Assembly: GCF_028689785.1 (NCBI RefSeq)
Contig: NZ_JAQVCN010000015.1
Location: 1 to 64,000, forward strand
Source of the DNA: Zoogloea sp.
GTDB lineage: Bacteria; Pseudomonadota; Gammaproteobacteria; Burkholderiales; Rhodocyclaceae
Length of the DNA stretch: 64,000 nt
Reading direction: 5' to 3'
The position numbers and the translations under genes were made by a program. Below the pieces are notes generated by a model, which was not told where the DNA came from, did no database searches, and worked only from the letters and a program-made list of their open reading frames with translations. Positions 10,301 through 21,248 of the stretch are shown piece by piece (position 1 is the stretch's first letter; each line of letters opens with the position of its first letter).

Positions 10301-10405
10301 GAACGCATGGGGCGTGAGAAAAACCTCGAACAAGCGCCGGCAGCCCTACGCGAGCTGCATCAAGAGCTTGCCGCCCTGCGCGAGGCCTTCGGCCAGTACT
10401 GCTGA
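7316..10405 (+). CDS. Hybrid sensor histidine kinase (HAMP-PAS-HisKA-HATPase-REC-REC-HPt)
   Basis: 1029 residues. The ATG overlaps the previous stop and has GAGGA immediately upstream. A membrane helix near residues 20-40, a periplasmic region of about 135 residues and a second helix near 180-200 precede a HAMP-like segment, a PAS domain (about 260-380), HisKA with [10 protein letters not shown] (His409), HATPase_c, two receivers and an HPt domain with HALKGA (His974). The second receiver has the acceptor Asp835 (ILMDVQMP). The first reads [10 protein letters not shown] and lacks the acceptor aspartate, so it is a pseudo-receiver. The layout resembles BarA/ArcB-type phosphorelays. Confidence 0.9.
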   Translation: MISLLSRLADRAGLHSLGQQLTLLFALLLTLSVSAYSLYTGFDQANYVERLERAHADELTQHLAAALEPHVASNDRRGITEHLQDISSNSAILRLTVTDRQGNPLASVRRTTDTAPLTAEPDSDTPIPLPEQGRQAGSVEAQAGSSVIEAWVGIGDKAPIGWLRSEIHPAAANDSLQHILMDSVLAGLLTLLISTAAILIFLRPPLRSLERATAFAEAMENCQGDTLNEPTSVVEIRKLVDALNWTSIRLFDGQSALAASELRNRAIAEAALDCIITVDALGRILEFNPAAERTFGISRADALHQPVSELLFPERLRDTHSARLRELLEYPPSDTQRQRIETLARRYNGDEFPVEMALVTVDGGGSRLITAYLRDISERKETERIMRQAKESAEANSRSKSDFLANMSHEIRTPMNAILGMTDLALETELDEEQKEYLTLVKSSANSLLGIINDILDFSKIEAGKLDFEHIDFSLRDCVALAVRTLQQRAAEKDLLLSVQVAPEVPDSLIGDPHRLRQVLINMISNGIKFTAEGSVRVIVQAGPVIEDGVSIEFSIQDTGMGIPPEKQGLIFEAFSQADTSTTRRYGGTGLGLTISAQLVQAMGGQISVDSPPGAGSTFRFTAHFELGQCTAGTDERAHLEGLPVLITVDNPSERATLIELLSQWRMAPTCAPDASTCLRELTQAASNGLPYRVVILGTQLPDAEGFSLAETIPQTGIPQPCVIMLAGEGRRGDGARCRELGIAAYLPMPVEASDLLNAILLSVDPLDERPLITRHTLREQRRQLRILLAEDNVVNQTLAMRLLAKLGHHVEVANNGEEALALHAAGRFDAILMDVQMPVMGGFEATVEIRGREAAGMPYTPIIAMTAHAMKGDRERCLQAGMDGYLSKPVHAPDLVEVLIHHTGHNDPAPVTESPPVGGPVFDREQVLANLGDDEDLLAQLMVMYSEDEPRLLADVEAAVTAGDAEALHGTAHALKGAVSNFCASRAQAKAQQLERMGREKNLEQAPAALRELHQELAALREAFGQYC

Positions 10406-10449
10406 ATCCACCGCTCACCGCAGGAAGCCTCCCGCGGCAGCACCAGGGC

Positions 10450-10848
10450 TCAATGGGCGCTGGTGCCCTTGGCCTGGATCAGCTCGACCTTGTATCCATC
10501 CGGGTCTTCCACGAAAGCAATCACCGTGGTGCCGTGCTTCATCGGGCCGGCTTCGCGCACCACCTTTCCGCCACGCGCCCTGATGGCATCACAGGCGGCA
10601 TAGGCGTCGGGCACCTCCAGGGCGATGTGGCCATAGGCCGTGCCCAGTTCATAAGCATCCACCCCCCAATTGTGGGTCAGTTCGAGCACGGCACCGGCAG
10701 ACTCCTCCTGATAACCGACGAAAGCCAGAGTGAACTTGCCCTCGGGATAGTCGTTGCGACGCAGCAGGCGCATGCCGAGAACCTCGGTGTAAAAGGCGAT
10801 GGAGCGGTCGAGATCGACCACACGGAGCATGGTATGGAGCAGGCGCAT
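10450..10848 (-). CDS. gloA: Lactoylglutathione lyase (glyoxalase I)
   Basis: 132 residues, the single-module bacterial GloA size. It isomerises the methylglyoxal-glutathione hemithioacetal to S-lactoylglutathione. The paired beta-alpha-beta-beta-beta modules are clear, with metal ligands expected at [12 protein letters not shown], the ALELTHNWG glutamate, GHIALEV and KVELIQ. It is the last gene of a minus-strand run and lies 17 bp downstream of the YgjP-like peptidase gene; no functional tie between them is evident. Confidence 0.93.
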   Translation of the reverse strand: MRLLHTMLRVVDLDRSIAFYTEVLGMRLLRRNDYPEGKFTLAFVGYQEESAGAVLELTHNWGVDAYELGTAYGHIALEVPDAYAACDAIRARGGKVVREAGPMKHGTTVIAFVEDPDGYKVELIQAKGTSAH

Positions 10849-10865
10849 GGTGCTAATCCTTGGGT

Positions 10866-11591
10866 TCAGAGATGGGGAAGACTCGCCGCCGCATCCCGGA
10901 GCGCGCGGCGGGCCGCAGGGTGCTCGGGGTACAACGACGTGACAAGGGACCAGAATCGTGGTGAGTGGTTCATTTCGATCAGATGGGCCACTTCATGGGC
11001 CACCACGTAATCGATCAAGGCCAGGGGCAGGTGGATCAGGCGCCAATGCAGGCGGATACCGCTGTGACTGCTGCAGCTGCCCCAGCGGGTACGGGCATTG
11101 GACAGCCCGACGGGCGGAACCGGCAGCCCCAGGCGCGCGCAGAACTCCTCGACCCGATTGCCGAACAGGAGCAGGGCACGCTGCTGCAAGGCCCTGAGAA
11201 GCAACAGACGCGGGTCAGCCCCGGCACGCAGGGCCAGCTCCAGTGTCGGTGCCTCCCCGGCCTCATGCCAGCGGACCTGGTTGTTGCCCTCCCCCAGGCG
11301 CAGGCGGCAGGGCTGCCCGAGATAAGGCAGCACGGCCCCCTCGCCGATCTGGAAAGGTGGCGTGGCGGCCTCGGTTGAGCGGGCGCGGACACTCAGCTTT
11401 TCGATGATCCAGACGGCGTGGCTGCGCATGAAAGCCTCGGCGTCGCCGAGGCGCGCGCGCAGCGGCACACCAACAATCAGCCCTCTGTGGTCAATACGCA
11501 GGCCGAGGGTCTTGCGAGCACTCCGACGCAACAGGTAAGGCACTCGCTGACCATTCAGGACGATCTCGCGGGTCTCGACAGCCGCACTCAC
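10866..11591 (-). CDS. YgjP-like (DUF45) metallopeptidase
   Basis: 241 residues. The N-terminal half is the beta-rich YgjP region ([18 protein letters not shown]), and the C-terminal half is the zincin-like domain with [19 protein letters not shown], giving the HExxH zinc site plus a downstream histidine. The segment TRWGSCSS is also diagnostic of this family. Cytosolic, no signal peptide. Its start overlaps the plsC stop by 4 bp, so it is probably translated with it. Substrates of this family are poorly known. Confidence 0.88.
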   Translation of the reverse strand: MSAAVETREIVLNGQRVPYLLRRSARKTLGLRIDHRGLIVGVPLRARLGDAEAFMRSHAVWIIEKLSVRARSTEAATPPFQIGEGAVLPYLGQPCRLRLGEGNNQVRWHEAGEAPTLELALRAGADPRLLLLRALQQRALLLFGNRVEEFCARLGLPVPPVGLSNARTRWGSCSSHSGIRLHWRLIHLPLALIDYVVAHEVAHLIEMNHSPRFWSLVTSLYPEHPAARRALRDAAASLPHL

Positions 11592-12337
11592 GCCGCAGCG
11601 GTGTCCTTGTTGCGCAGCTCGCGATAGTGGTGGGGGAAGAGCCGCCTCATCTCGGCCTCGACCCAGGCCTCCGCCTTGGCGTTGATCTGCTCGGCATTCA
11701 GGCCGGTGGTGTCGATCACCGGCCCGATACTCACCACCACCTCGCCCGGCGTCTTGAAAAAGGCATTGCGGGGCCAGAACTCACCGGCGTTATGGGCCAC
11801 CGGCACCACGGGGGTTCCGGTCTGGGCTGCCAACCACGAGGCACCAGCCTTGTAGCGTTTCTTGCTGCCAGGCGCCACCCGGGTGCCTTCGGGGAAAATG
11901 GTGACCCAGAAGCCGTGGGCAAGGCGGTCACGCCCCTGCTCCTCCACCTGGGTCAGGGCATCCTTACCGGCGGCGCGGTCGATGGCGATCATCGGCATCT
12001 GGGAGATGCCCCAGCCAAAGAACGGCACCTTATGGAGTTCCCGCTTCATCACAAAGACCATGGGCGGAAAAATGTCCTGCAGCATGATGGTTTCCCAGGC
12101 CGACATGTGCTTGGAGATGACAATGGCCGGGCCGGCCGGGATGTTCTCACTGCCGATCAGCCGGTACGGAATGCCCAGCACATGCTTGATGACCCAGGCC
12201 ATGATGCGTGGCCAGCCACGGATCAGCTTGTGGCGGGTCTTCGGACCGAAGGGAAAGGTGGCCATGCCGATCAAGGCGTACAGCGGCGTGAAGATGGCCA
12301 GGGCCACCATGAACAGGAGGTTACGGATCAGGACCAC
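11588..12337 (-). CDS. plsC: 1-acyl-sn-glycerol-3-phosphate acyltransferase
   Basis: 249 residues. PlsC acylates lysophosphatidic acid to phosphatidic acid at the inner membrane. An N-terminal membrane helix precedes the catalytic block KHMSAWET (HX4E instead of the textbook HX4D, a variant I associate with betaproteobacterial PlsC) and the substrate-binding motif FPEGTR. It lies 9 bp downstream of gmhB and overlaps the peptidase gene, within a phospholipid/LPS-precursor and glycyl-tRNA synthetase cluster. Confidence 0.92.
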   Translation of the reverse strand: MVLIRNLLFMVALAIFTPLYALIGMATFPFGPKTRHKLIRGWPRIMAWVIKHVLGIPYRLIGSENIPAGPAIVISKHMSAWETIMLQDIFPPMVFVMKRELHKVPFFGWGISQMPMIAIDRAAGKDALTQVEEQGRDRLAHGFWVTIFPEGTRVAPGSKKRYKAGASWLAAQTGTPVVPVAHNAGEFWPRNAFFKTPGEVVVSIGPVIDTTGLNAEQINAKAEAWVEAEMRRLFPHHYRELRNKDTAAA

Positions 12338-12346
12338 GGGTTTCTC

Positions 12347-12880
12347 TCAGGCGGTTAGGTGCGCGACCACGGCCGCCAGGTCAGGGAATATCTCGGTGCC
12401 TTCAGGCAAATCGGGGTCGAGCGCGGTCTTGCTGCCCTTGCCGGTTTTCACCAGGTAGGGCTTGCAGCCCACGGCCATGCCCGCCTGCAAGTCGCGCAGG
12501 CTATCGCCAACCACCGGCATGCCCTTGAGATCGACATTGAAGCGCTCAGCGATCTCGATGAACATGCCCGGCTTGGGCTTGCGGCAAGAACAGGTTGAGT
12601 CGGCGGCATGGGGGCAGAAGAAGATCGCATCCAGCCGCCCGCTCACCTGGCCGAGAGCCTTGGTCATTTTCTCATTGATGGCATTGAGGGTGTCCATGTC
12701 GAAAAGCCCGCGCCCGACCCCGGACTGGTTGGAAGCCACCACCACCCGCCAGCCCGCCTCGTTGAGGCGGGCAATGGCTTCAAGGGAACCGGGGATCGGC
12801 TTCCATTCGTCCGGCGACTTGATGAACTGGTCGGAGTCGAAATTGATGACGCCGTCCCGGTCGAGCACGATGATCTTCAT
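12347..12880 (-). CDS. gmhB: D-glycero-beta-D-manno-heptose 1,7-bisphosphate 7-phosphatase
   Basis: 177 residues, HAD superfamily. It removes the C7 phosphate during ADP-heptose synthesis for the LPS inner core. Motif I is LDRDGVIN, motif II SNQSGVGRG, and the zinc-binding loop is FFCPHAADSTCSCRKPKPG with three cysteines and a histidine, followed by VGDSLRDLQAG. The gmhB position next to glyS and plsC recurs in betaproteobacteria. A direct ATG start lies 9 bp after glyS. Confidence 0.93.
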   Translation of the reverse strand: MKIIVLDRDGVINFDSDQFIKSPDEWKPIPGSLEAIARLNEAGWRVVVASNQSGVGRGLFDMDTLNAINEKMTKALGQVSGRLDAIFFCPHAADSTCSCRKPKPGMFIEIAERFNVDLKGMPVVGDSLRDLQAGMAVGCKPYLVKTGKGSKTALDPDLPEGTEIFPDLAAVVAHLTA

Positions 12881-12889
12881 GGCTTGCCC

Positions 12890-14974
12890 TCAGGCAGACA
12901 GGCGGGAGATGTCGGCCACCTGGTTCATCAGGCCGGCGAGCTGCTGGAGCAGGGCCAGACGGTTCTGACGGATCAGCGGCTCCTCGGCCATCACCATCAC
13001 CTCATCGAAGAAGCGGTCCACCGCGGTGCGCAGGCCGGCCAGCACGCGCAGGGCGTCGGTGTAGGCCTCGTTCTGGAAGTGGGATCGGGCCAGCGGAGCC
13101 ACGTCGGTAATGGCATGGAACAGCGCCTTCTCGGCGTCCTCGACCAGCAAGGCCAGGTCAGGCTCACCGATATCACCCTCAGCCTTCTTGAGGATGTTAA
13201 CGATGCGCTTGTTGGCAGCAGCCAGAGCCGCGGCTTCGGGCAGTTGCTGGAAGGCCAGCACCGCATCCAGCTTCGGTACCACGAGATCGATGCGGGTCGG
13301 CTTGAGGGCCAACACGGCATCCACCACGTCCTGGGCATGACCGGCGTCGCGCAGGGTGTTGCGCAGGCGCTCAAGCATGAAGTCGTAGAGCGGCCCCGCC
13401 ACCTCGGCGCTCAGCCGCCCCGGCGTGAAGCTGGCGGCGGACTCGGCGATCAGCTCGGCCAGATCCAGGGGCAGAGGCCCTTCCATCAGGATGCGCAGCA
13501 CGCCGAGGGCAGCCCGGCGCAGGCCGAAAGGGTCCTTGTCACCCGTGGGAATCTGGCCGATGCCGAAGAAGCCGCTCAGGGAATCGAGCTTGTCGGCCAG
13601 GGCCAGGGCCCGGCCGATGTTGCTGTCAGGCAGGGCATCGCCGGCAAAACGCGGGCGATAGTGCTGCTCGATGGCCTCAGCGACCACCGGAGCAGCCCCT
13701 TCGGCGAGGGCGTAGTAACGGCCCATGGTGCCCTGCAGCTCGGGGAACTCGCCAACCATGTCGGTCAGCAGGTCGGCCTTGGAGAGCAGCGCGGCGCGGT
13801 TGGCCAGGTTCTCGTCGGCACCGAGCAGTCCGGCTACCTTGCGGGCAACGATGGACAAGCGCTGGACACGATCACCCACGGAACCGAGCTTGTTGTGATA
13901 CACCACCGCATCCAGCTTGACCACGCGGGAGGTGAGCCCAGCCTTGATGTCCTGCTCGAAGAAGAAACGGGCATCGGACAATCGCGGGCGCACCACGCGC
14001 TGGTTGCCGGTGATGATGTTGGACGGGTCGGCCAGCTCCATGTTGGAGACGATCAGGAAGCGGCTCTTCAGCTTTCCGTCGGCATCGAACAGGGGGAAGT
14101 ACTTCTGATTGGCCCGCATGGTTAGGATCAGGCACTCCTGGGGCACGGCCAGAAACTCGGCCTCGAACTCCCCGACATAGACGGTGGGGTGCTCGACCAG
14201 GGCAGTCACTTCGTCGAGCAGATCGGCGTACTCACCAAGAGTGGCGCCCTGACGGCCCGCCTCCGTGACCAGCTGCTTCTCGATGTTGGCCCGGCGCTCG
14301 GCAAAGTCGGGGATGACCTTGCCTTCGGCCAGCAGGGTCGGCTCGTAGGCATCGGCGGTGGCGATCTCGATCTCGCCACGGCTCATGAAACGGTGCCCCT
14401 TGGTGGTGCGTCCGGACTGGATGTCGAGCACCGAGCCCGGCACCACGTCGGCACCGTGCAGCAGGGTCAGCTTGTGGGCGGGGCGCACGAAGGTCGCGTC
14501 ACCGTCACCCCAGCGCATCACTTTGGGGATGGGCAGCTGCTTGAGGGCGTCTTGCACGATGCCACCGAGCACATCGGCCAGCTTCGCACCGGCCACCGTA
14601 GAGGTGTAGAACAGGGCTTCGGCCTTGCCGTCCATACGGCGCTCGAAGCTGGCCAAGGCTGACAGGGGAATGCCCTTGGCCTCAAGCTTCTTGCTCAGGG
14701 CCGGGGTCGGCTGGCCGTCGGCGGTGAGCGCCACAGAGACAGGCATGATCTTCTCTGTCACGTCCTTGGCGCTTGCTTCGGCGACCACATTGGAGATGGT
14801 CACCGCCAGGCGGCGCGGCGTGGCGAACCAGCGGAAGTCACCATCTGCCATCGCCAACCCGCGGGTGCGCAGGCCGGTCACGATGCCGTTGGAAAAAGCC
14901 TGGCCCAGCCTGGGCAGGGCTTTGGGTGGGAGTTCTTCGGTGAGCAGTTCTACGAGCAGGGTCGCGCTGGTCAT
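12890..14974 (-). CDS. glyS: Glycyl-tRNA synthetase beta subunit
   Basis: 694 residues. Together with GlyQ it forms the bacterial alpha2beta2 glycyl-tRNA synthetase. The start at 14974 ([20 protein letters not shown]) shares one base with the glyQ stop; an upstream extension of this frame into glyQ is a shadow. The N-terminal [12 protein letters not shown] and the [17 protein letters not shown] segment typical of GlyS are present, and the C-terminal anticodon-binding region ends normally. Equimolar expression with GlyQ is implied by the overlap. Confidence 0.96.
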   Translation of the reverse strand: MTSATLLVELLTEELPPKALPRLGQAFSNGIVTGLRTRGLAMADGDFRWFATPRRLAVTISNVVAEASAKDVTEKIMPVSVALTADGQPTPALSKKLEAKGIPLSALASFERRMDGKAEALFYTSTVAGAKLADVLGGIVQDALKQLPIPKVMRWGDGDATFVRPAHKLTLLHGADVVPGSVLDIQSGRTTKGHRFMSRGEIEIATADAYEPTLLAEGKVIPDFAERRANIEKQLVTEAGRQGATLGEYADLLDEVTALVEHPTVYVGEFEAEFLAVPQECLILTMRANQKYFPLFDADGKLKSRFLIVSNMELADPSNIITGNQRVVRPRLSDARFFFEQDIKAGLTSRVVKLDAVVYHNKLGSVGDRVQRLSIVARKVAGLLGADENLANRAALLSKADLLTDMVGEFPELQGTMGRYYALAEGAAPVVAEAIEQHYRPRFAGDALPDSNIGRALALADKLDSLSGFFGIGQIPTGDKDPFGLRRAALGVLRILMEGPLPLDLAELIAESAASFTPGRLSAEVAGPLYDFMLERLRNTLRDAGHAQDVVDAVLALKPTRIDLVVPKLDAVLAFQQLPEAAALAAANKRIVNILKKAEGDIGEPDLALLVEDAEKALFHAITDVAPLARSHFQNEAYTDALRVLAGLRTAVDRFFDEVMVMAEEPLIRQNRLALLQQLAGLMNQVADISRLSA

Positions 14975-15882
14975 CACGCGGCCTCCTTCTTGAGCATCGG
15001 GAAGCCGAGGGCTTCGCGGGAGTTGTAGTAGGCTTGGGCCACTTCGCGGGCCAGGGCACGCACGCGACCGATGTAGGCGGCGCGCTCGGTCACGGAGATG
15101 GCACCGCGGGCGTCGAGCAGGTTGAAGGTGTGGGAACACTTCATCACCATCTCGAAGGCCGGCAGCACCAAGGGCACGGCCATCAGGCGCTTGGCCTCGG
15201 CTTCGTATTCGCCGAACAGGCGGAACAGCCACTCCACGTTGGAGTGCTCGAAGTTGTAGGTGGACTGCTCCACCTCGTTCTGGTGATAGACATTGCCGTA
15301 GGTGACCGGTGTACCGTCGGGGCCGATGGACCACACCAGGTCATAGACGTTCTCGACGCCCTGCAGATACATGGCCAGGCGCTCAAGACCGTAGGTGATC
15401 TCGCCCAACACCGGCTTGCAGCTCAGCGAGCCCACTTCCTGGAAATAGGTGAACTGGGTGACCTCCATGCCATCCAGCCAGACCTCCCAGCCCAGGCCCC
15501 AGGCGCCCAGGGTGGGGGATTCCCAGTCGTCCTCGACGAAGCGAATGTCGTGGGCATTGGGATCGATACCCAGAGCCCGCAGGCTGTCGATGTAAAGCTC
15601 CTGAATATTGGCCGGAGAGGGCTTGAGCACCACCTGGTACTGGTAGTAATGCTGCAGGCGGTTGGGGTTCTCGCCATAGCGGCCATCCTTGGGGCGGCGG
15701 GAGGGCTGCACATAGGCGGCGTTCCAGTGCTCCGGGCCGATGGAGCGCAGGAAGGTGGCCGTGTGGAAGGTGCCGGCGCCGACTTCGATGTCATAAGGCT
15801 GGAGCAGGGTGCAGCCGTGCTCGGCCCAGAAGTTCGAGAGGCGCAGGATGATCTGCTGGAAAGTCGGTTTTTGGACGGACAT
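14974..15882 (-). CDS. glyQ: Glycyl-tRNA synthetase alpha subunit
   Basis: 302 residues. This class II subunit carries the catalytic core for glycyl-adenylate formation. The start at 15882 gives the classical N-terminus ([24 protein letters not shown]); longer upstream frames are not supported. [12 protein letters not shown] and [19 protein letters not shown] are GlyQ signatures. It heads the minus-strand run glyQ-glyS-gmhB-plsC-peptidase-gloA; the 243-bp spacer to the divergent chemoreceptor gene must contain promoters for both. Confidence 0.97.
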   Translation of the reverse strand: MSVQKPTFQQIILRLSNFWAEHGCTLLQPYDIEVGAGTFHTATFLRSIGPEHWNAAYVQPSRRPKDGRYGENPNRLQHYYQYQVVLKPSPANIQELYIDSLRALGIDPNAHDIRFVEDDWESPTLGAWGLGWEVWLDGMEVTQFTYFQEVGSLSCKPVLGEITYGLERLAMYLQGVENVYDLVWSIGPDGTPVTYGNVYHQNEVEQSTYNFEHSNVEWLFRLFGEYEAEAKRLMAVPLVLPAFEMVMKCSHTFNLLDARGAISVTERAAYIGRVRALAREVAQAYYNSREALGFPMLKKEAA

Positions 15883-16125
15883 GGGCGCTCCGCGGCACGG
15901 GCCGCGCGAATTTGGGCAAAACGCGGATTTTACTGGGTTTCCACTGAGTTTGAACGCCTGATGGCACGCTGGGCGGCAAAGCCCGGCGCAGCAAGCCTCC
16001 CCTGTCACCGACGAAATCTGTAAAGGAAATGTAGGGACGACCGTAAATAATGCACAACTAATAAACACCGACGCCCTGGCGGCCGGTGATCCACCTAGAG
16101 CTCCGCCCGTCGCTGAGGAACCACC

Positions 16126-17751
16126 ATGAGTCTCGACAATCTTAGCGTCGCCACGCGTATGCGACTGCTCGTCGCCCTTGCCCTTGTAGGCCTCTCCATC
16201 CTATGCGCGGTAAGTCTCGCGCATCTGCGCACCAGCATGCTTGAAGACCGCAAGCTCCAGACCAGGCTCCTTGTCGAGAACGGCAGCGGAGTGATCGAGC
16301 ACTTTTACAAACAGCTCCAGGCTGGCGCGATGAGCGAGGCAGACGCCAAAAAGGGGGCCATCGAAACCCTGCGCACCATGCGCTACGACAAGACCAACTA
16401 CCTGTTCGTGGTCGATCAACGCAGCCACTATGTGCTGATGCCCCCCAAACCCGAACGGGAAGGCACCGACGCCAGCGACCTCAAGGATGCCAACGGCAAA
16501 AGCATCATCGTCGAGCTGGTGCGGGCAGGCGGTACCGGTGGCGGCTTCGTGGATTACTGGTTCCCGAAGGCCGGGGAGACTGAAGCGCAACCCAAGCTGT
16601 CCTATGCCCTGCCCTTTACCTCCTGGGGCTGGATCCTCGGCACCGGCATCTATATCGATGACGTGGACCGGGAGTTCCGCAGCATCGCCCTGCTCCTCGG
16701 CGGCATCTCTGCCATCATGCTGATCGTGCTCGGCCTGGCTGGCTGGAGAATCAGCACCAGCGTCACCGCCCAGCTCGGCGGCGAACCCGGGCAAGCCACG
16801 GCAGTGATGCAGCAGGCCGCCGCCGGCGACCTCACCGCGGCCGTCGGCAATCCCCGCGACGGCAGCATGCTCAAGGCCTTGGCCAGCATGGTGGGCGCCC
16901 TGCGCTCGATGATGGGCGAGATCAATGAGGGCGCCAACCAGCTCGTCCATAATGCCGACCACATCACCCGCGTATCCTCCGAAGTCGCCGATGCCGCCGT
17001 ACGCCAGTCGGATGCCACTGCCGCCATGGCCGCAGCCATGGAGGAGCTGACCGTCAGCTCCAGCCATATTTCTTCCAGCGCCCTGGAGACCGAACAAAAC
17101 TCCCAGGAAGCCATGCGCCTTGCTGCCGAAGGCAGCGAACGTGTCGGTCAGGCCTCCGAGGCGATCCGCAAGATGTCCGAGACGGTCACCAGCGCGTCGG
17201 GGCGCATCCTGGCCCTGGAGGAGCGCATCGGTCAGGTCTCGTCGATTGCCAACGTGATCAAGGAGATCGCCGGACAGACCAATCTGCTGGCCCTCAATGC
17301 CGCCATCGAAGCCGCCCGGGCTGGCGAGCAGGGCCGCGGTTTTGCCGTGGTGGCGGACGAAGTGCGCAAGCTGGCCGAGCGCACCTCATCAGCCACCACC
17401 GAGATCGAGCAGATGATCTCCGGCATCCAGGGCGACACCAGCAGCGCGGTGGATGCCATGAATGCGGCCCTGCCCGAGGTGGACCAGGGTGTCGCCCTGG
17501 CAGCCGCGGCCGCCGAAGCCCTGCAGGCCATCGAAGCCGGTGCCCGCCAGACCCTCACCCGGGTGCGTGAGATAGCCGACGCCACCCGGGAGCAAAGCGC
17601 CGCCAGCACCTCCATCGCCCAGCGCGTCGAGGAGATCTCGAACATGGTCGAGAGCACCTCGGAGAACATCCGCGGCGCCGCCGATGCCGCTGTGGGCCTG
17701 GAGCGCATCGCAGTCAGCCTGAAGGACCAGATCGCGCGCTTTCGGGTATAG
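16126..17751 (+). CDS. Methyl-accepting chemotaxis protein with periplasmic Cache domain
   Basis: 541 residues. Helix TM1 (about 10-30) and TM2 (about 185-205) flank a single-Cache sensor domain containing [21 protein letters not shown] and [25 protein letters not shown] segment and the long four-helix signalling domain follow, with the invariant hairpin tip [43 protein letters not shown]. The protein ends QIARFRV without a CheR/CheB-tethering pentapeptide. Single-Cache receptors of this layout often sense small carboxylates, but the ligand here is unknown. Confidence 0.92.
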   Translation: MSLDNLSVATRMRLLVALALVGLSILCAVSLAHLRTSMLEDRKLQTRLLVENGSGVIEHFYKQLQAGAMSEADAKKGAIETLRTMRYDKTNYLFVVDQRSHYVLMPPKPEREGTDASDLKDANGKSIIVELVRAGGTGGGFVDYWFPKAGETEAQPKLSYALPFTSWGWILGTGIYIDDVDREFRSIALLLGGISAIMLIVLGLAGWRISTSVTAQLGGEPGQATAVMQQAAAGDLTAAVGNPRDGSMLKALASMVGALRSMMGEINEGANQLVHNADHITRVSSEVADAAVRQSDATAAMAAAMEELTVSSSHISSSALETEQNSQEAMRLAAEGSERVGQASEAIRKMSETVTSASGRILALEERIGQVSSIANVIKEIAGQTNLLALNAAIEAARAGEQGRGFAVVADEVRKLAERTSSATTEIEQMISGIQGDTSSAVDAMNAALPEVDQGVALAAAAAEALQAIEAGARQTLTRVREIADATREQSAASTSIAQRVEEISNMVESTSENIRGAADAAVGLERIAVSLKDQIARFRV

Positions 17752-17798
17752 GAAGAAGCACGCGCGCCGGGCAGATCCGGACAGCACAGCACCAAGCA

Positions 17799-17822
17799 GA
17801 AGGGGGCCTCGCGGCCCCCTTC
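17799..17822. terminator. Hairpin between convergent genes
   Basis: A perfect 10-bp inverted repeat (GAAGGGGGCC, loop TCGC, mirrored) lies between the convergent chemoreceptor and trpB-type genes. There is no clear T-run on either side, so it may act as a bidirectional stabilising or weak terminating hairpin. Confidence 0.6.
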
Positions 17823-17844
17823 CCGTTCACCTGAACGCGCTATC

Positions 17845-19218
17845 TCAGGCTTCGACCTTCGGCAGGCCGGCAAGGGCAATGGCCAGAGCCTGCTCGTCGT
17901 AGGGCTGGTCGGTGAGCTTGCCCGACAGGTAGTTGGTATACGAGGTCATGTCGAAATGACCATGACCCGACAGGCAGAACAGGATGGTCTCGCTCTTGCC
18001 TTCCGCCTTGCAGCGCAGGGCCTCGTCGATGGCGCCGCGGATGGCGTGGGTGGATTCCGGCGCGGGGACGATGCCTTCGCTGCGCGCAAACATCACCCCG
18101 GCCTCGAAGCAGGCGGTCTGGTGTACGCCCCTGGCCTCGATCAGGCCCAGCTCCTTCACATGGCTGACCAGCGGCGCCATGCCGTGGTAACGCAGGCCGC
18201 CGGCGTGCAGCCCGGGGGGCGTGAAGTCGCTGCCCAAGGTGTGCATCTTGACCAGCGGGGTCAGGTGGGCGGTATCGCCGAAGTCGTAGGCATACTTGCC
18301 ACGGCTGAGGGACGGACAGGCCGACGGCTCCACGGCCACGATGCGGCGCTTCTTGGCGTTGGGGCCACCACGCAGTTGCAGGCCGATAAAGGGAAAGGCG
18401 ATACCGGCAAAGTTGGAGCCGCCGCCCACACAGCCCACCACCACGTCCGGATCGTCACCGGCCATCTCCATCTGCAGGATGGCTTCCTCGCCCACGATGG
18501 TCTGGTGCAGCAGCACGTGGTTGAGCACCGAGCCCAGGGCATACTTGGTGTCGTCGTTCCTGGCCGCCACCTCCACCGCCTCGGAAATGGCGATACCGAG
18601 GGAGCCGATGTGGTCCGGGTACTGGGCCAGCACGGCGCGGCCGTACTCGGTTTCTGCCGAGGGCGATGCAATGCAGCGCGCCCCCCAGGTTTCCATCAGC
18701 GCACGCCGGTAAGGTTTCTGATCGTAGGAAACACGCACCTGGAACACCGTCACATCCAGCCCGAAGAGCCCGCCCGCGTAAGCCAGGGACGAGCCCCACT
18801 GGCCGGCACCGGTTTCGGTGGACAGGCGTTTGACGCCTTCCTGGGCGTTGTACCAGGCCTGAGGCACGGCGGAGTTGGGCTTGTGGCTGCCGGCGGGGGA
18901 CACTCCCTCGTACTTGTAGTAGATCTTGGCCGGGGTGCCGAGGAGCTTCTCCAGCCGGCGGGCGCGGAACAGGGGGCTGGGGCGCCACTGGGTCAGCACC
19001 TCACGGACTGGCTCGGGGATATCGATCCAGCGCTCGGTGGACATCTCTTGGGCAATGATCGCGTTCGGGAAGATCGGCGCCAGATCGGACGGGCCCAGCG
19101 GCTGCAGGGTGCCCGGATGCAGCGGCGGCGGCAAAGGCACCGGCAGATCGGCGGCGATGTTGTACCAGGCCCTGGGCATACGGTCTTCGTCGAGCAGATA
19201 CTTGATCTGGTCGCTCAT
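17845..19218 (-). CDS. TrpB2-type tryptophan synthase beta chain-like protein
   Basis: 457 residues, PLP-dependent fold-type II. The long N-terminus ([26 protein letters not shown]) is diagnostic of the TrpB2 clade rather than canonical TrpB. The Schiff-base lysine is in GSHKPNSA (Lys113) and the phosphate loop is CVGGGSNF. TrpB2 joins indole and serine to tryptophan, often without TrpA, and may salvage indole. It stands alone, with no trpA adjacent. An AGGAGGAT ribosome site supports the ATG at 19218. Confidence 0.9.
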   Translation of the reverse strand: MSDQIKYLLDEDRMPRAWYNIAADLPVPLPPPLHPGTLQPLGPSDLAPIFPNAIIAQEMSTERWIDIPEPVREVLTQWRPSPLFRARRLEKLLGTPAKIYYKYEGVSPAGSHKPNSAVPQAWYNAQEGVKRLSTETGAGQWGSSLAYAGGLFGLDVTVFQVRVSYDQKPYRRALMETWGARCIASPSAETEYGRAVLAQYPDHIGSLGIAISEAVEVAARNDDTKYALGSVLNHVLLHQTIVGEEAILQMEMAGDDPDVVVGCVGGGSNFAGIAFPFIGLQLRGGPNAKKRRIVAVEPSACPSLSRGKYAYDFGDTAHLTPLVKMHTLGSDFTPPGLHAGGLRYHGMAPLVSHVKELGLIEARGVHQTACFEAGVMFARSEGIVPAPESTHAIRGAIDEALRCKAEGKSETILFCLSGHGHFDMTSYTNYLSGKLTDQPYDEQALAIALAGLPKVEA

Positions 19219-19297
19219 GGCTATCCTCCTGAGTTGTCTTGGTTTTATGGGTCGAAAGCGGAAAACGGCGCGGGCGGACCAGCTCCGCCCTGGTGGG

Positions 19298-19699
19298 TCA
19301 GGCGGCGGCCAGATCCTCGAGGCTGAGGCTCCAGCGGCTCATTAGAAAGCGCAGCAGGGTCTCTTCGCCCTCGCTCACGCTGCCGTCGCTCTTGGCCAGA
19401 ATCAGCATGGCGGACAAGGCCACCTTCTGCAGGGCCGGATCGGTGAGATCGTCGGCGAGGCGGGCCAGGCGGTGGTCCTCAAGCAGGAAGACACGCTCCT
19501 GCTCGGCTTCGTTGATCACGTCACGACAACAGTCCAGCAGGACCTGGATCAGGGTGTCCCGGTCAACGCCCAGCAGGGCCGCCGTGTCGTTGTGCTTGAT
19601 CCAGTCCACCTCCCGGTTGTCCAGGCGGCCATCGGCAAGGATCGCCATGGCCACCAGACGGGCTAGGGCTTCGGGACTGTTCGTAGGATAGGAGCGCAT
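19298..19699 (-). CDS. TerB-family tellurite-resistance/DnaJ-associated domain protein
   Basis: 133 residues, all-helical. Acidic helix pairs ([23 protein letters not shown] and [22 protein letters not shown]) repeat the TerB-like pattern, with aspartates at metal-ligand positions in both halves (ADGRLD, SDGSVS). Many chromosomal TerB singletons are not linked to tellurite resistance. It lies alone between the TrpB2 and lnt genes; its role cannot be set from context. Confidence 0.75.
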   Translation of the reverse strand: MRSYPTNSPEALARLVAMAILADGRLDNREVDWIKHNDTAALLGVDRDTLIQVLLDCCRDVINEAEQERVFLLEDHRLARLADDLTDPALQKVALSAMLILAKSDGSVSEGEETLLRFLMSRWSLSLEDLAAA

Positions 19700-19754
19700 G
19701 GTTCGGGGATGTTCTGTCTTTGAATGGGCGAAGCGCGATGATACGCTCTCCGCC

Positions 19755-21248
19755 TCAGCTCCGCCGCCACCCGACGCATACCAGCAGAGCCAGAGCCGCC
19801 AGCCCCACCGCCAACCCGTTGCCCCAGCGGGCGTAAGGCGTCAGCCCCTGGTGGCCCCGCACCTCCACCACCAGCCCGCCAGCCTGGAAGGCCGGCAGCA
19901 CTGCCTCCACCGCGCCATTCGCCTGCACCAGCGCGGTCATTCCCGTATTGGTGGAGCGCAGCATCGGCCGCCCCGTCTCGAGGGCCCGCATGCGGGCGAT
20001 CTGCAGGTGCTGGGGCTGGGCAAAGGAATCACCATACCAGGCCAGGTTGGAGATGTTGAGCATCAGCGTGGCCTCCGGCAGGCTGCGGATCAGCTCCTCG
20101 CCGAACACATCTTCATAGCAGATATTCACGGCCACTTTCTGCCCAGCCAGTGCCAGGGGCGGCTGACGCTCGGCGCCCCGGGTCTGATCGGCCATGGGGA
20201 TATCCACCAGGCTGTAGAACCAGTGGAACAGCGGCGGTGAGTATTCACCGAAGGGCACCAGATGCTGCTTGGCATAGTGCCCCGCCGGCGAGAGGCCAAG
20301 GCTGATCGCCGCGTTGTAGATGCGGCCGGCACCATCACGGGTGAAGGTGCCGAGGATCACGTCGCCCCCGTTACCGGCAGCAATGCGCCGCAGCTCGTCC
20401 AGATAGCCCGTGGGCAGATGCTCCACCAACAAGGGCAGGGTGGTCTCGGGGAGGACGGCGATATCGGCCGGGTGGTCGCGGAGCAGGTCGAGATTGACGT
20501 CGAGCCAGCGCTGCAGCATCTCGGGGCGCCACTTGAGGCTCTGTTCGATGTTGGTCTGCAGCAACGCGACCTTCACCGGCGCCCCGACGGCTTCCGTCCA
20601 CGCAACCTGGCGCAGCCCGGCCCCTGCCGCAAGCACCGTGAGCACCGCCAGTAGCGGCCCGCGTCGGCGCCCAAGCAAGGCCTGGCATGCCCACGCTGCC
20701 GCCAGGGCGAGCAGCCCACCCACCCCGAAAACCCCGAGCACCGGCGCGAACCCTGCCAAGGGGCTGGGCGGGCTCTGACTATAACCACTGACCAACCACG
20801 GAAAACCGGTGAACATCCAGCCCCGCAGCCATTCGGTGAGCAACCACAGAGCAGCAAAGAGGACCGCGTCGCCCCATGCCCTGCCCCGCCGCAAAGCGGA
20901 AAACAGCGCACCGGCCAGGCCGGCATACAAGGCCATGCCGGCACAGAAGAGCAGGACAGCGGAAGCCGCCAGGGGCATGGGCATGCCACCAAAGCGATGG
21001 AGGGCGATGTAAACCCAGGACACCCCACCCAGCAGCGCTCCCAGCCCCCAGGCAAACCCGATGGAGAACCCATGCCGTGCCCTCCGCGTGCGGGGTGCAT
21101 CTGCCAGGCTGGGCGGAGAGAACGGGTCGAGCAGTCCGTACAGCACAGCCAGGCTCAGGAAAGCCAGGGGGAAGAGTTCGAACGGGGCGTAAGCCAGCAC
21201 CGACGCGCCCCCCGCCAGCAGGGCCAGGCCCTGTCGCCAGACAGCCAT
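19755..21248 (-). CDS. lnt: Apolipoprotein N-acyltransferase
   Basis: 497 residues. Lnt transfers an acyl chain from phospholipid to the N-terminal cysteine of lipoproteins. About six membrane helices (1-200) precede a periplasmic nitrilase-fold domain with the catalytic triad: Glu in VLPETTLP, Lys in HYAKQHLVPFGEY and Cys in VNICYEDVFGE. A last helix closes the C-terminus. Its start shares one base with the corC stop, as in the widespread miaB-phoH-ybeY-corC-lnt arrangement, all transcribed leftwards here. Confidence 0.95.
   Translation of the reverse strand: MAVWRQGLALLAGGASVLAYAPFELFPLAFLSLAVLYGLLDPFSPPSLADAPRTRRARHGFSIGFAWGLGALLGGVSWVYIALHRFGGMPMPLAASAVLLFCAGMALYAGLAGALFSALRRGRAWGDAVLFAALWLLTEWLRGWMFTGFPWLVSGYSQSPPSPLAGFAPVLGVFGVGGLLALAAAWACQALLGRRRGPLLAVLTVLAAGAGLRQVAWTEAVGAPVKVALLQTNIEQSLKWRPEMLQRWLDVNLDLLRDHPADIAVLPETTLPLLVEHLPTGYLDELRRIAAGNGGDVILGTFTRDGAGRIYNAAISLGLSPAGHYAKQHLVPFGEYSPPLFHWFYSLVDIPMADQTRGAERQPPLALAGQKVAVNICYEDVFGEELIRSLPEATLMLNISNLAWYGDSFAQPQHLQIARMRALETGRPMLRSTNTGMTALVQANGAVEAVLPAFQAGGLVVEVRGHQGLTPYARWGNGLAVGLAALALLVCVGWRRS

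Noticed and set aside
12608-14125. 505-codon plus-strand frame opposite gmhB/glyS
   Set aside because: Antisense shadow of glyS; no domain or ribosome site.
19298-19699. Tellurite resistance determinant
   Set aside because: An isolated TerB-like gene without terZ, A, C, D or E does not indicate tellurite resistance.
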